From the NCBI GenBank assembly GCA_001464255.1, contig LNFD01000222.1, positions 1 to 6,037 of the forward strand: a DNA stretch of 6,037 nt. The letters are read 5' to 3'. A program made the translations under genes and the position numbers. Shown piece by piece: positions 1 through 6,037 of this stretch. How positions within the stretch are numbered: the first letter of the stretch is position 1; every line of letters begins with the position of its first letter. The notes below the pieces were generated by a model. It had not been told where the DNA came from. It saw nothing but the letters and a program-made list of their open reading frames with translations, and did not search any database. Source of the stretch: Actinomycetales bacterium Ga0077552 (GTDB taxonomy: Bacteria; Actinomycetota; Actinomycetes; Actinomycetales; Microbacteriaceae).

Positions 1-636
<636 letters not shown>

Positions 637-642
637 GGTGGT

Positions 643-648
643 CTCCTT
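643..648 (-). promoter_or_regulatory. Ribosome binding site of deoA
   Basis: AAGGAG read on the minus strand, 6 nt before the ATG at 636. It fixes the deoA start and argues against the in-frame upstream extension into cdd being the normal product. Confidence 0.85.
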
Positions 649-658
649 GTGCGGGCGC

Positions 659-1035
659 TCAGGCGCCGGTGTTGTGGAAGGCGGCGAGCGTGCGCGGCCC
701 GAACGCGTCGGGCAGCACCTCGTCGATGGTCTTGATGCCCGAAACGGTCTCGAGCAGCATGCCCTCGGCCGAGTGCTCGAACAGCAGCTGCCGGCAGCGG
801 CCGCACGGCATGAGCGCGCCGCCGTTGCCGTCGACGCACGTGGGCTCGAGACGAGCGCGCACTCGGCGCACAGCGTCAAGCCGTACGAGGCGTTCTCGAC
901 GTTGCAGCCGGAGATCACGCGGCCGTCGTCGACGATCGCGGCGACACCGACGGGGAACTTCGAGTACGGCACGTAGGCGTGCGACATCGCCTCGAGGGCG
1001 ACGGCGCGCAGGGCATCCCAATCGATCTCGGTCAT
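659..1035 (-). pseudogene. cdd: Cytidine deaminase, disrupted by an internal ~34-nt deletion and frameshift
   Basis: Homotetrameric zinc cytidine deaminases convert (deoxy)cytidine to (deoxy)uridine. From the ATG at 1035 the frame gives a textbook N-terminus: MTEIDWDALR, then AYVPYSKFPVG, GCNVENASYG and TLCAECALVS, with zinc ligand Cys56 and catalytic Glu58. After Ser63 (about position 847) homology stops in this frame. It resumes at position 841 in the -1 frame with TCVDGNGGALMPCGRCRQLL, supplying the other two zinc cysteines, and runs to LPDAFGPRTLAAFHNTGA and a TGA at 659-661. Actinobacterial Cdd proteins, for example that of M. tuberculosis as I recall it, have about 13 residues between these points (an LH-x-TGGGRL loop). 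Here 5 nt stand where about 39 are expected, a net loss of about 34 nt. The start lies 11 nt after the upstream permease stop, with only a weak GGGG-type ribosome site. No active enzyme is expected unless the deletion is an assembly error. Confidence 0.88.
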
Positions 1036-1046
1036 GGATGCCCCGC

Positions 1047-2333
1047 TCACGACTTGATGTACGGCTTGCCCGACGCGGCCGGCGGGCGCGAGAACCCGAC
1101 GAGACCGGCCACGGCGAAGATCGTCACGAGGTACGGCAGCATGAGCATGAACTCGCTCGGCACGGGCGACCCGACGATCGACAGCGTCGACTGCAGGTTC
1201 GTCGCGAAGCCGAACAGCAGCGCGGCGAGCGTCGCGCGGATCGGGTTCCACTGGCCGAAGATGACGGCGGCGAGTGCGATGAAGCCCGCACCGTTCGTCA
1301 TCTCCTTCGTGAACGAGCCGATCGCCGCGAGCGTGAAGAACGCGCCGCCGCCGCCGACGATGAGGCCCGCGAGCAGCACGTTCCAGAAGCGCGTGCCGCG
1401 CACGTTGATGCCGACCGTGTCAGCGGCTTTGGGATGCTCGCCGACCGAGCGCAGGCGCAGGCCCCAGCGGGTCTTGAACAGGGCGAACCAGACCGTCGGC
1501 ACGAGCGCGAACATGATGTACACGATGATCGTCTGGTTGAAGAGGATCGGTCCGAGCACGGGGATGTCGCTCAGCAGCGGGATCGCGATGCGCTCGAAGC
1601 GCTCGGGCTTGTTGAACAGGTCGGGGTCGCCCGTCATGACGGTCGAGTACAGGAAGCTCGTGAGCCCCACGACGAGCACGTTGAGCACGACGCCGACGAT
1701 GACCTGGTCGACGAGGTACTTGATCGCGAACACCGCGAGCACGGCCGAGACGAGCGCACCCGCGAGCATCGCCGCGAGCAGCCCGACGATCGCCGAACCC
1801 GTGAAGGTGGCGACGAGCGCCGCGACGAAGGCGCCCGCGAGCAGCTGGCCCTCGATGGCGATGTTGACGACGCCCACGCGCTCGCTGATGACGCCGCCGA
1901 GCGAACCGAAGATGAGCGGCGTGCTGACGGTGAGCGCGCCCGCGAGCAGGCCGACGAGGGGCACGGTCGACCCCGCCGCCGCCCAGGTCAGGAACCCGAC
2001 GAGGAAGAGCAGGGCGAAGAGCGTCGTGAGCCACAGCGGCACCTTGCTGCCGCCCCGCACGAGCACGAAGGCGTACACCGCGATGACGGCCATGAGCACG
2101 ACGGTCGCGATACCCGTGGCGTCGGCCGGCAGCACGATCGAGGGCAGCACGATCGCGTCGGTGTCGTTGCTGAGGCGGTAGGTCGTGTCGCCGCCGCGCG
2201 CGAGCGCGATGAAGAGCACGGCGCCGAGCACCGAGAAGATCGCGAAGGCGATGGGCGCCTTCCAGCTGCGCACGATGAGGGCGGAGGGGGCGAGCCCCGA
2301 TCCGGCCTCGCGAGTGGTCGTCACGACGCTCAC
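1047..2333 (-). CDS. Nucleoside ABC transporter permease, second subunit (YufQ/BmpD-like)
   Basis: This is a 428-residue integral membrane subunit of a BMP-type nucleoside importer, of the branched-chain-permease-like family (BPD_transp_2). Three hydrophobic segments (about residues 26-45, 74-92 and 98-120) precede the conserved core. The core carries RVGVVNIAIEGQ (152-163), the cytoplasmic-loop motif SVGEHPKAADTVGI and GAGFIALAAVIFGQWNP, all typical of the second permease in these operons. The start is the GTG at 2333, not the in-frame ATG at 2375. The GTG overlaps the upstream stop as GTGA and has GGAGG (2341-2345) 7 nt before it, whereas the extra 14 residues from 2375 would lie inside the upstream gene. 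It pairs with the permease encoded just upstream to form the membrane channel. The stop at 1047-1049 is 11 nt before the cdd start. No truncation or missing motif is seen. Nucleoside specificity is inferred from family and neighbours. Confidence 0.94.
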   Translation of the reverse strand: MSVVTTTREAGSGLAPSALIVRSWKAPIAFAIFSVLGAVLFIALARGGDTTYRLSNDTDAIVLPSIVLPADATGIATVVLMAVIAVYAFVLVRGGSKVPLWLTTLFALLFLVGFLTWAAAGSTVPLVGLLAGALTVSTPLIFGSLGGVISERVGVVNIAIEGQLLAGAFVAALVATFTGSAIVGLLAAMLAGALVSAVLAVFAIKYLVDQVIVGVVLNVLVVGLTSFLYSTVMTGDPDLFNKPERFERIAIPLLSDIPVLGPILFNQTIIVYIMFALVPTVWFALFKTRWGLRLRSVGEHPKAADTVGINVRGTRFWNVLLAGLIVGGGGAFFTLAAIGSFTKEMTNGAGFIALAAVIFGQWNPIRATLAALLFGFATNLQSTLSIVGSPVPSEFMLMLPYLVTIFAVAGLVGFSRPPAASGKPYIKS

Positions 2334-3655
2334 TGGTTCACCTCCGCCTTGCGGGCGAGCTTCGGGGTCCGCCACTGGAAGAGCGGATCGGGGGTGGGTA
2401 GACGGAAGATCGAGCGCACGAGGGGCGGCGCGGCGATGAAGAGCACGATGAACGACTGCACGACGAGCACGATGTCGACCGGGATGCCCTCGGAGGCCTG
2501 CATCGTGTAGCTGCCGGCCTTGAGCGCGCCGAACAGGATGCCCGCGAAGAAGACTCCCCAGGGCTTCGAGCGGCCCAGCAGGGCCACGGTGATCGCATCG
2601 AAGCCGATGCTCGCGTCGAGGCCCGAGGCGAAGCCGCCCGTGAAGTTGCCCAGCACCTGGTAGACACCCGCGAGCCCTACGAGGGCACCCGCGATGAGCA
2701 TGACCTGCACGTACACGCGCTCGACCTTGATGCCCGCGACGCGCGCGGCGTTCGGGTTCTCGCCGACCGCGCGGAACCGGAAGCCGAGGGCCGAGCGGTT
2801 GAGCAGGTACCAGACGTAGATCGTCGCGACGATCACGAGGATGAAGCCGAGGTTCAGGTTGTACTGGTCACCGAGGAGCGGCGGGAACTGCGCCGTGTCG
2901 AGGATCGGCCCGCTCTTGGGGTTGTTCTGCCCGGGCGCCTGCAGCGCGCCCGGGGTGCGCAGCAGGAACGACACGAGGTAGAACGCGATGTAGTTGAGCA
3001 TGATCGTGACGATCACCTCGTGCGCGCCCGTGCGTGCCTTGAGCAGGCCCACGAGCCCGCCCCACAGCGCGCCGCCGATGAGGCCGATGATGAGCGCGAC
3101 GATGAGGTGGATGACGGGCGGCATGGGGATGTACGCGCCCACGTAGCCCGCCGCGGCCGCCGCGATGAGCATTTGACCGCGGCCACCGATGTTGAACAGG
3201 CCCACGCGGAAGGCGAGCGCCACGCCGAGACCGGCCGCGATGAGCGGGGTCGCGTTGGCGAGGGTCTCGGTGAGCGGCCGGATGGCCACCGCGAGGTCGT
3301 CGGCGCGCAGGTAGTTGAAGACCGAGCCCCGGAACAGGGCCGAGTAGGCGCCCGCCACGGCGTCCCACATGGCGACGAGCATGTCGGTGGGGCGCGAGAA
3401 GAAGTACGCGCTCGTCTGCGCGACCGTCTCGTCGGTCAGCACGATCAGGATGCCGCCGAAGACGAGGGCGAGCACGACGGCGAGCACCGAGATGGCCGCG
3501 CTGCCGCCGAAGATCTCTTTGACGATCTGGTTGCTGCGGGGCACGGGGGGCTCCGACGCGTCGCGCCCGGTCTCGTGCGCCACGACCTGCTCGTGCACCG
3601 CCTTCGCGGTGGCCGTCGACTCGGCCGGGGTCGGGTTCTTCGTGTCGTCGCTCAT
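2330..3655 (-). CDS. Nucleoside ABC transporter permease, first subunit (YufP/BmpC-like)
   Basis: This is a 441-residue membrane permease of the BPD_transp_2 family, the first of the operon's two channel subunits. A charged, probably cytoplasmic tail of about 45 residues, rich in Lys, Glu, Asp, Thr and Ala, precedes the first membrane helix (about 53-74). The conserved core begins with LTETLANATPLIAAGLGVA and FNIGGRGQMLIAA (154-166). Later come AVGENPNAARVAGI, the cytoplasmic loop thought to contact the ATPase, and further hydrophobic helices to about residue 415. The ATG at 3655 overlaps the ATPase stop as ATGA, with GGAGG (3663-3667) 7 nt upstream. The C-terminus KAEVNQ overlaps the next permease by GTGA. 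The tight packing implies fixed stoichiometry with its neighbours. The protein looks complete. The substrate is inferred to be nucleosides because the neighbouring genes are Cdd and DeoA and the binding protein is BMP-type. Confidence 0.95.
   Translation of the reverse strand: MSDDTKNPTPAESTATAKAVHEQVVAHETGRDASEPPVPRSNQIVKEIFGGSAAISVLAVVLALVFGGILIVLTDETVAQTSAYFFSRPTDMLVAMWDAVAGAYSALFRGSVFNYLRADDLAVAIRPLTETLANATPLIAAGLGVALAFRVGLFNIGGRGQMLIAAAAAGYVGAYIPMPPVIHLIVALIIGLIGGALWGGLVGLLKARTGAHEVIVTIMLNYIAFYLVSFLLRTPGALQAPGQNNPKSGPILDTAQFPPLLGDQYNLNLGFILVIVATIYVWYLLNRSALGFRFRAVGENPNAARVAGIKVERVYVQVMLIAGALVGLAGVYQVLGNFTGGFASGLDASIGFDAITVALLGRSKPWGVFFAGILFGALKAGSYTMQASEGIPVDIVLVVQSFIVLFIAAPPLVRSIFRLPTPDPLFQWRTPKLARKAEVNQ
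2341..2345 (-). promoter_or_regulatory. Ribosome binding site deciding the GTG start of the second permease
   Basis: GGAGG on the minus strand, inside the end of the first permease gene and 7 nt before the GTG at 2333. It supports the GTGA-overlap start over the longer ATG at 2375. Confidence 0.85.
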
Positions 3656-5166
3656 GCGGCCACCTCCGCCGGGGTCTCGCCGGCCATCATCAATCCGAGA
3701 ACATCACGGGGGGTGTCGCCCGGCACGATGCCGATGATGCGCCCCCGGTACATGACCGCGATGCGGTCGGCGAGCGCCGCGACCTCGTCGAGCTCGGTCG
3801 AGACGACGATGACGGGGATGCCGGCGTCGCGCGTCGCGACGATGCGCTTGTGCACGAACTCGATCGACCCCACATCGAGGCCGCGCGTCGGCTGCGCCGC
3901 GACGAACAGGGCGAGCTCGCGGCTGAGCTCGCGCGCGAGCACGACCTTCTGCTGGTTGCCGCCCGAGAGGCGGCCCGCGGCCTGCGTGATGCCCTGCGTG
4001 CGCACATCGAACTCCTCGACGCGCTCGGCGGCGAATCGCGCGAGCTCGTCGAGCTGCAGGGTGCCCCACTTCACGAAGGGCTCGCCGGTCGAGCGGTCGA
4101 GCATGAGGTTCTCGGCGATCGAGAAGGTGCCCACGAGGCCGTCCTCGGTGCGGTCCTCCGGCACGAAGCCGACCCCCGCATCCAGCACCTGGCGGGTCGA
4201 GTCGCCGACGAGCTCGTTGCCCTCGAGCGAGATCGAGCCGTGCACCTTCGACTGCAGGCCCATGATCGCCTCGGTGAGCTCGGTCTGGCCGTTGCCCTGC
4301 ACGCCCGCGATGGCGAGGATCTCGCCGCGGTGCAACGTGAACGAGACGTGGTCGACGAGCACCTGACCGCGCGGGTCGGTGACGACGAGGTCGGTGACGA
4401 CGAGCGAGGGCTCGCCGGGGGTCGCGGGAGCCTTGTCGACGGTCAACTCGACGGCGCGGCCGACCATGAGCGAGGCCATCTCGGCATTCGTCGCGGTGGG
4501 CGAGGCCTCTCCGACGACCTTGCCCAGGCGGATGACGGTGATGCGGTCGGCCACCTCGCGCACCTCGCGCAGCTTGTGGGTGATGAAGACGATCGACGTG
4601 CCCTCGTCGCGCAGCTGTCGCATGATGCCCATGAGCTCGTCGGTCTCTTGCGGCGTGAGCACGGCGGTGGGCTCGTCGAACACGAGCACGTTCGCGTTGC
4701 GCGAGAGCGCCTTGATGATCTCGACGCGCTGCTGCACCCCGACGGGCAGATCTTCGATCTTGGCGTCGGGGTCGATGTCGAAGCCGAAGCGGCTCGAGAT
4801 CTCGCGCACCATCGCGCGGGCGGCATCGAGGTCGAGCAGGCCGCCCGTCTTGGTCTGCTCGTGGCCGAGCATGACGTTCTCGGCGACCGTGAAGACGGGG
4901 ATGAGCATGAAGTGCTGGTGCACCATGCCGATGCCGGCGTTCATGGCGTCGCCCGGGCCGGCGAACTTCTGCACGACGTCGTCGAGCAGGATCTCGCCCT
5001 CGTCGGCCTGGTAGAGGCCGTAGAGCACGTTCATGAGTGTGCTCTTGCCGGCGCCGTTCTCGCCGAGCAGGCAGTGGATCTCACCCGGCTCGACGACGAG
5101 GTCGATGTGGTCGTTGGCGGTCAGCGCACCGAAGCGCTTGGTGATGCCGCGAAGCTCGAGCTTCAT
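3652..5166 (-). CDS. Nucleoside ABC transporter ATP-binding protein, two fused nucleotide-binding domains (YufO/NupO-like)
   Basis: This 504-residue cytoplasmic ATPase powers the importer and carries two ABC domains in one chain, like sugar-importer RbsA. Domain 1 has Walker A GENGAGKST (35-43), Q-loop Gln84 in MVHQHF, the family-type signature LPVGVQQRVEI (140-150), Walker B VLVFDEP (160-166) and switch His197 in ITHK. Domain 2 has a degenerate Walker A, GVQGNGQTEL (288-297), without the usual Lys. It has a canonical signature LSGGNQQK (400-407) and AAQPTRGLD (423-431), where Gln425 replaces the catalytic Glu. This asymmetry is normal for the family, with one canonical and one degenerate ATP site. 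The ATG at 5166 begins MKLELRGITKRFGAL where homology starts; the frame is open further upstream, but that sequence (Arg- and Pro-rich) looks non-coding. GGAAGG lies 9 nt upstream, and a closer AAGGAG has only 1 nt spacing. The end overlaps the first permease by 4 nt. Confidence 0.96.
   Translation of the reverse strand: MKLELRGITKRFGALTANDHIDLVVEPGEIHCLLGENGAGKSTLMNVLYGLYQADEGEILLDDVVQKFAGPGDAMNAGIGMVHQHFMLIPVFTVAENVMLGHEQTKTGGLLDLDAARAMVREISSRFGFDIDPDAKIEDLPVGVQQRVEIIKALSRNANVLVFDEPTAVLTPQETDELMGIMRQLRDEGTSIVFITHKLREVREVADRITVIRLGKVVGEASPTATNAEMASLMVGRAVELTVDKAPATPGEPSLVVTDLVVTDPRGQVLVDHVSFTLHRGEILAIAGVQGNGQTELTEAIMGLQSKVHGSISLEGNELVGDSTRQVLDAGVGFVPEDRTEDGLVGTFSIAENLMLDRSTGEPFVKWGTLQLDELARFAAERVEEFDVRTQGITQAAGRLSGGNQQKVVLARELSRELALFVAAQPTRGLDVGSIEFVHKRIVATRDAGIPVIVVSTELDEVAALADRIAVMYRGRIIGIVPGDTPRDVLGLMMAGETPAEVAA
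3663..3667 (-). promoter_or_regulatory. Ribosome binding site of the first permease
   Basis: GGAGG lies within the last codons of the ATPase gene, 7 nt before the ATG at 3655. Context and spacing (GCGGAGGTG followed by the ATGA overlap) mirror those at the next gene junction. Confidence 0.8.
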
Positions 5167-5310
5167 GCTCCTTGGCCTTCCTGCGCCGGCGACGAGGGCG
5201 GCGCTGTTACGGGTGCGGGGTGCGCGCGCACGCGGGCCGAGGCGACCGCGGTGTGCTCGTGACACCACTGTAGGGGAGAGCGGAGAGCGGAATATGAGCG
5301 CATCCCTGCG

Positions 5311-5324
5311 CATCTGAGCAGATG
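5311..5324. promoter_or_regulatory. Inverted repeat CATCTG-AG-CAGATG, possible operator
   Basis: A perfect 6-bp inverted repeat with a 2-nt centre, in non-coding DNA upstream of the ATPase gene. Its size and placement would suit a dimeric repressor, but a 6-bp arm may occur by chance and no regulator is encoded in the window. Confidence 0.3.
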
Positions 5325-5330
5325 GCGGTG

Positions 5331-5345
5331 CGGTTCGACGAACCG
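5331..5345. promoter_or_regulatory. Perfect odd palindrome CGGTTCG-A-CGAACCG, possible operator
   Basis: Seven-bp arms around one central base, lying 10 nt from the terminator-like hairpin on the transporter side. Its length makes chance less likely than for the neighbouring repeat. It could be a transcription-factor site or a small second hairpin in the transcript (CGGTT/AACCG around a 5-nt loop). Function is unproven. Confidence 0.4.
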
Positions 5346-5355
5346 GGGAAACGGG

Positions 5356-5388
5356 CCGGGGGAGGCCAGCTGCGCTGACCTCCCCCGG
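5356..5388 (-). terminator. Strong GC-rich hairpin after the binding-protein gene: terminator, attenuator or stabiliser
   Basis: The two 15-nt arms (5356-5370 and 5374-5388) pair fully, with a single G-U wobble in the minus-strand RNA, around a 3-nt loop. The stem starts 16 nt after the binding-protein stop codon. No real U-tract follows on the minus strand (CCCGTTTCCCC), so complete intrinsic termination is uncertain, although actinobacterial terminators often lack one. Because the next operon genes lie downstream in the same direction, partial termination or 3'-end protection of the upstream message is a reasonable reading. Confidence 0.65.
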
Positions 5389-5404
5389 ATGGAACCGTTG
5401 GTGA

Positions 5405-6037
5405 CTACTGACCGGGCGACGCCGGCGAGGTGACCTCGATCGAGCCGTCGATGATGCCGGCGATCAGGGCCTCGACCTCACCCGCGAGCTCCGGGTCGAC
5501 AGCCGACTCGAAGTCGTGGAACTCGGCGACGCCGACTCCACCGTTGTCGAGCGTGCCCACGTAGGGGCTCGAGTCGAACCCGCCCGTGGCGGCACCGGTC
5601 ACGACGTCGTAGACGGCCGTGGCGATGTTCTTCAGCACCGAGGTGAGAACCAGGTCGGCGATGTCGGGGTCGGACACGAAGATGTCCTTGTCGACGCCCA
5701 TGAGGGCGATCGAGCGACCCGAGTCGCGGATGGCCTCAGCAGCGCTGAAGTAGATCGGGCCACCGACGGGCAGCAGCACGTCGGCGTTCTGGTCGATGAG
5801 GCCCTGGGCCGTCGTCAGCGCCTCGGTGCCGGGGGCGAAGCCACCGGTGAACGCGCCGGTCTGACCGGCGAGGTCCCACCCGAGGGCCTGAACAGCGGTG
5901 CCCTTGGTCTCGTTGTAGTAGTCGACGCCCTGCACGAAGCCGTCCATGAAGATGGTGACGGGCGGGATCGGGATGCCGCCGAAGGTGCCGACGACGCCGG
6001 TCTCCGAGTAGCTCGCCGCGACGTAGCCGGCGAGGAA
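5405..6037 (-). CDS. BMP/PnrA-family nucleoside-binding lipoprotein, C-terminal 210 residues (start beyond window)
   Basis: This is the extracellular, membrane-anchored substrate-binding component that delivers nucleosides to the permeases. The frame is open from the right edge, reading FLAGYVAASYSETGVVGTFGG. It continues with PPVTIFMDGFVQGVDYYN, QALGWD, LPVGGPIYFSAAEAIRD, the hallmark MGVDKDIFVSDP and LTSVLKNIATAVYDV, and ends at a TAG (5405-5407). These match the Bmp/Med/PnrA family (periplasmic-binding fold, type I). The apparent ATG at 5947 is an internal Met in IFMDGF and not the start; the N-terminal third, with the signal peptide and lipobox cysteine, is outside the window. The protein ends with a short polar tail, ASPGQ. 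It is first among the visible operon genes and is separated from the ATPase by a hairpin-bearing 238-nt gap. Nucleoside binding is inferred from the family and from the linked cdd and deoA. Confidence 0.95.
   Translation of the reverse strand, partial: FLAGYVAASYSETGVVGTFGGIPIPPVTIFMDGFVQGVDYYNETKGTAVQALGWDLAGQTGAFTGGFAPGTEALTTAQGLIDQNADVLLPVGGPIYFSAAEAIRDSGRSIALMGVDKDIFVSDPDIADLVLTSVLKNIATAVYDVVTGAATGGFDSSPYVGTLDNGGVGVAEFHDFESAVDPELAGEVEALIAGIIDGSIEVTSPASPGQ

Larger units (their letters stand above)
5167..5404 (-). other. Intergenic leader between the binding-protein gene and the ATPase gene
   Basis: A 238-nt stretch without a credible gene. From the binding-protein side it holds a strong hairpin (5356-5388), a 15-nt odd palindrome (5331-5345), a CATCTG/CAGATG inverted repeat (5311-5324), two GATGCGC copies 10 nt apart, a tandem heptamer (5275-5288) and a weak GGTGT/ACACC inverted repeat (5250-5266). 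The minus strand has TACAGT (5267-5272) and CATATT (5291-5296) as possible -10 boxes, but no convincing -35 partner, so no promoter is claimed. No riboswitch family is recognised. The likely role is to separate expression of the abundant binding protein from that of the transporter core. Confidence 0.6.

Noticed and set aside
836..852. Programmed ribosomal frameshift joining the two cdd halves
   Set aside because: There is no slippery heptamer at the junction, and a frame jump alone would not restore the ~11 missing loop residues. A deletion explains the break better.
669..2510. Very long plus-strand open frame (613 codons) opposite cdd and both permeases
   Set aside because: Its translation is an Arg/Asp/Glu/His-rich low-complexity string with no recognisable domain. 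It is the antisense shadow of GC-rich genes on the minus strand, where stop codons are rare.
3020..5262. Long plus-strand open frames of 448 and 470 codons opposite the ATPase and first permease
   Set aside because: The composition is the same shadow type (Ala/Arg/Glu/His/Asp-rich). The minus-strand reading has complete ABC motifs and coupled starts, which explains the DNA fully.
5167..5404. Riboswitch or a clear sigma-70-type promoter in the leader
   Set aside because: TACAGT and CATATT resemble -10 boxes, but no -35 hexamer stands at a suitable distance. No conserved purine- or other riboswitch core is visible.

Overview
The window is very GC-rich. Every gene lies on the minus strand, packed as one nucleoside-uptake and salvage operon. 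The high GC, the GC-ending codons, the GTG start and the protein sequences point to a high-GC actinobacterium, probably of the Microbacteriaceae. The family is an inference from sequence feel, not a database result.

In transcription order (right to left) it holds: the C-terminal 210 residues of a BMP/PnrA-type nucleoside-binding lipoprotein (5405-6037, entering from the right edge); a 238-nt intergenic leader with a strong hairpin and several small palindromes and repeats (5167-5404); a double-domain ABC ATPase (3652-5166); two membrane permeases (2330-3655 and 1047-2333); a cytidine deaminase locus that is broken (659-1035); and the first 212 codons of thymidine phosphorylase deoA, leaving by the left edge (1-636). 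The ATPase/permease-1 and permease-1/permease-2 junctions are 4-nt stop/start overlaps (ATGA and GTGA), each with GGAGG 7 nt before the start, so the transporter subunits look translationally coupled.

The genes form one pathway. The lipoprotein captures nucleosides outside the cell, the two permeases plus the ATPase import them, Cdd would deaminate (deoxy)cytidine to (deoxy)uridine, and DeoA phosphorolyses thymidine or deoxyuridine to base plus deoxyribose-1-phosphate. This gene order is known in Actinobacteria and is not a new system.

The most notable point is in cdd. The N-terminal half (with the CAEC zinc/catalytic motif) and the C-terminal half (with the PCGRC zinc motif) are both well preserved but lie in different reading frames. 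About 34 nt, roughly 11 codons plus one base of the loop between the motifs, are missing. Read from the cdd start, the frame has no stop and runs exactly in frame into deoA, making a potential Cdd'-junk-DeoA fusion ORF. Either this strain has lost this Cdd by a recent deletion, or the assembly dropped a short GC-rich segment.
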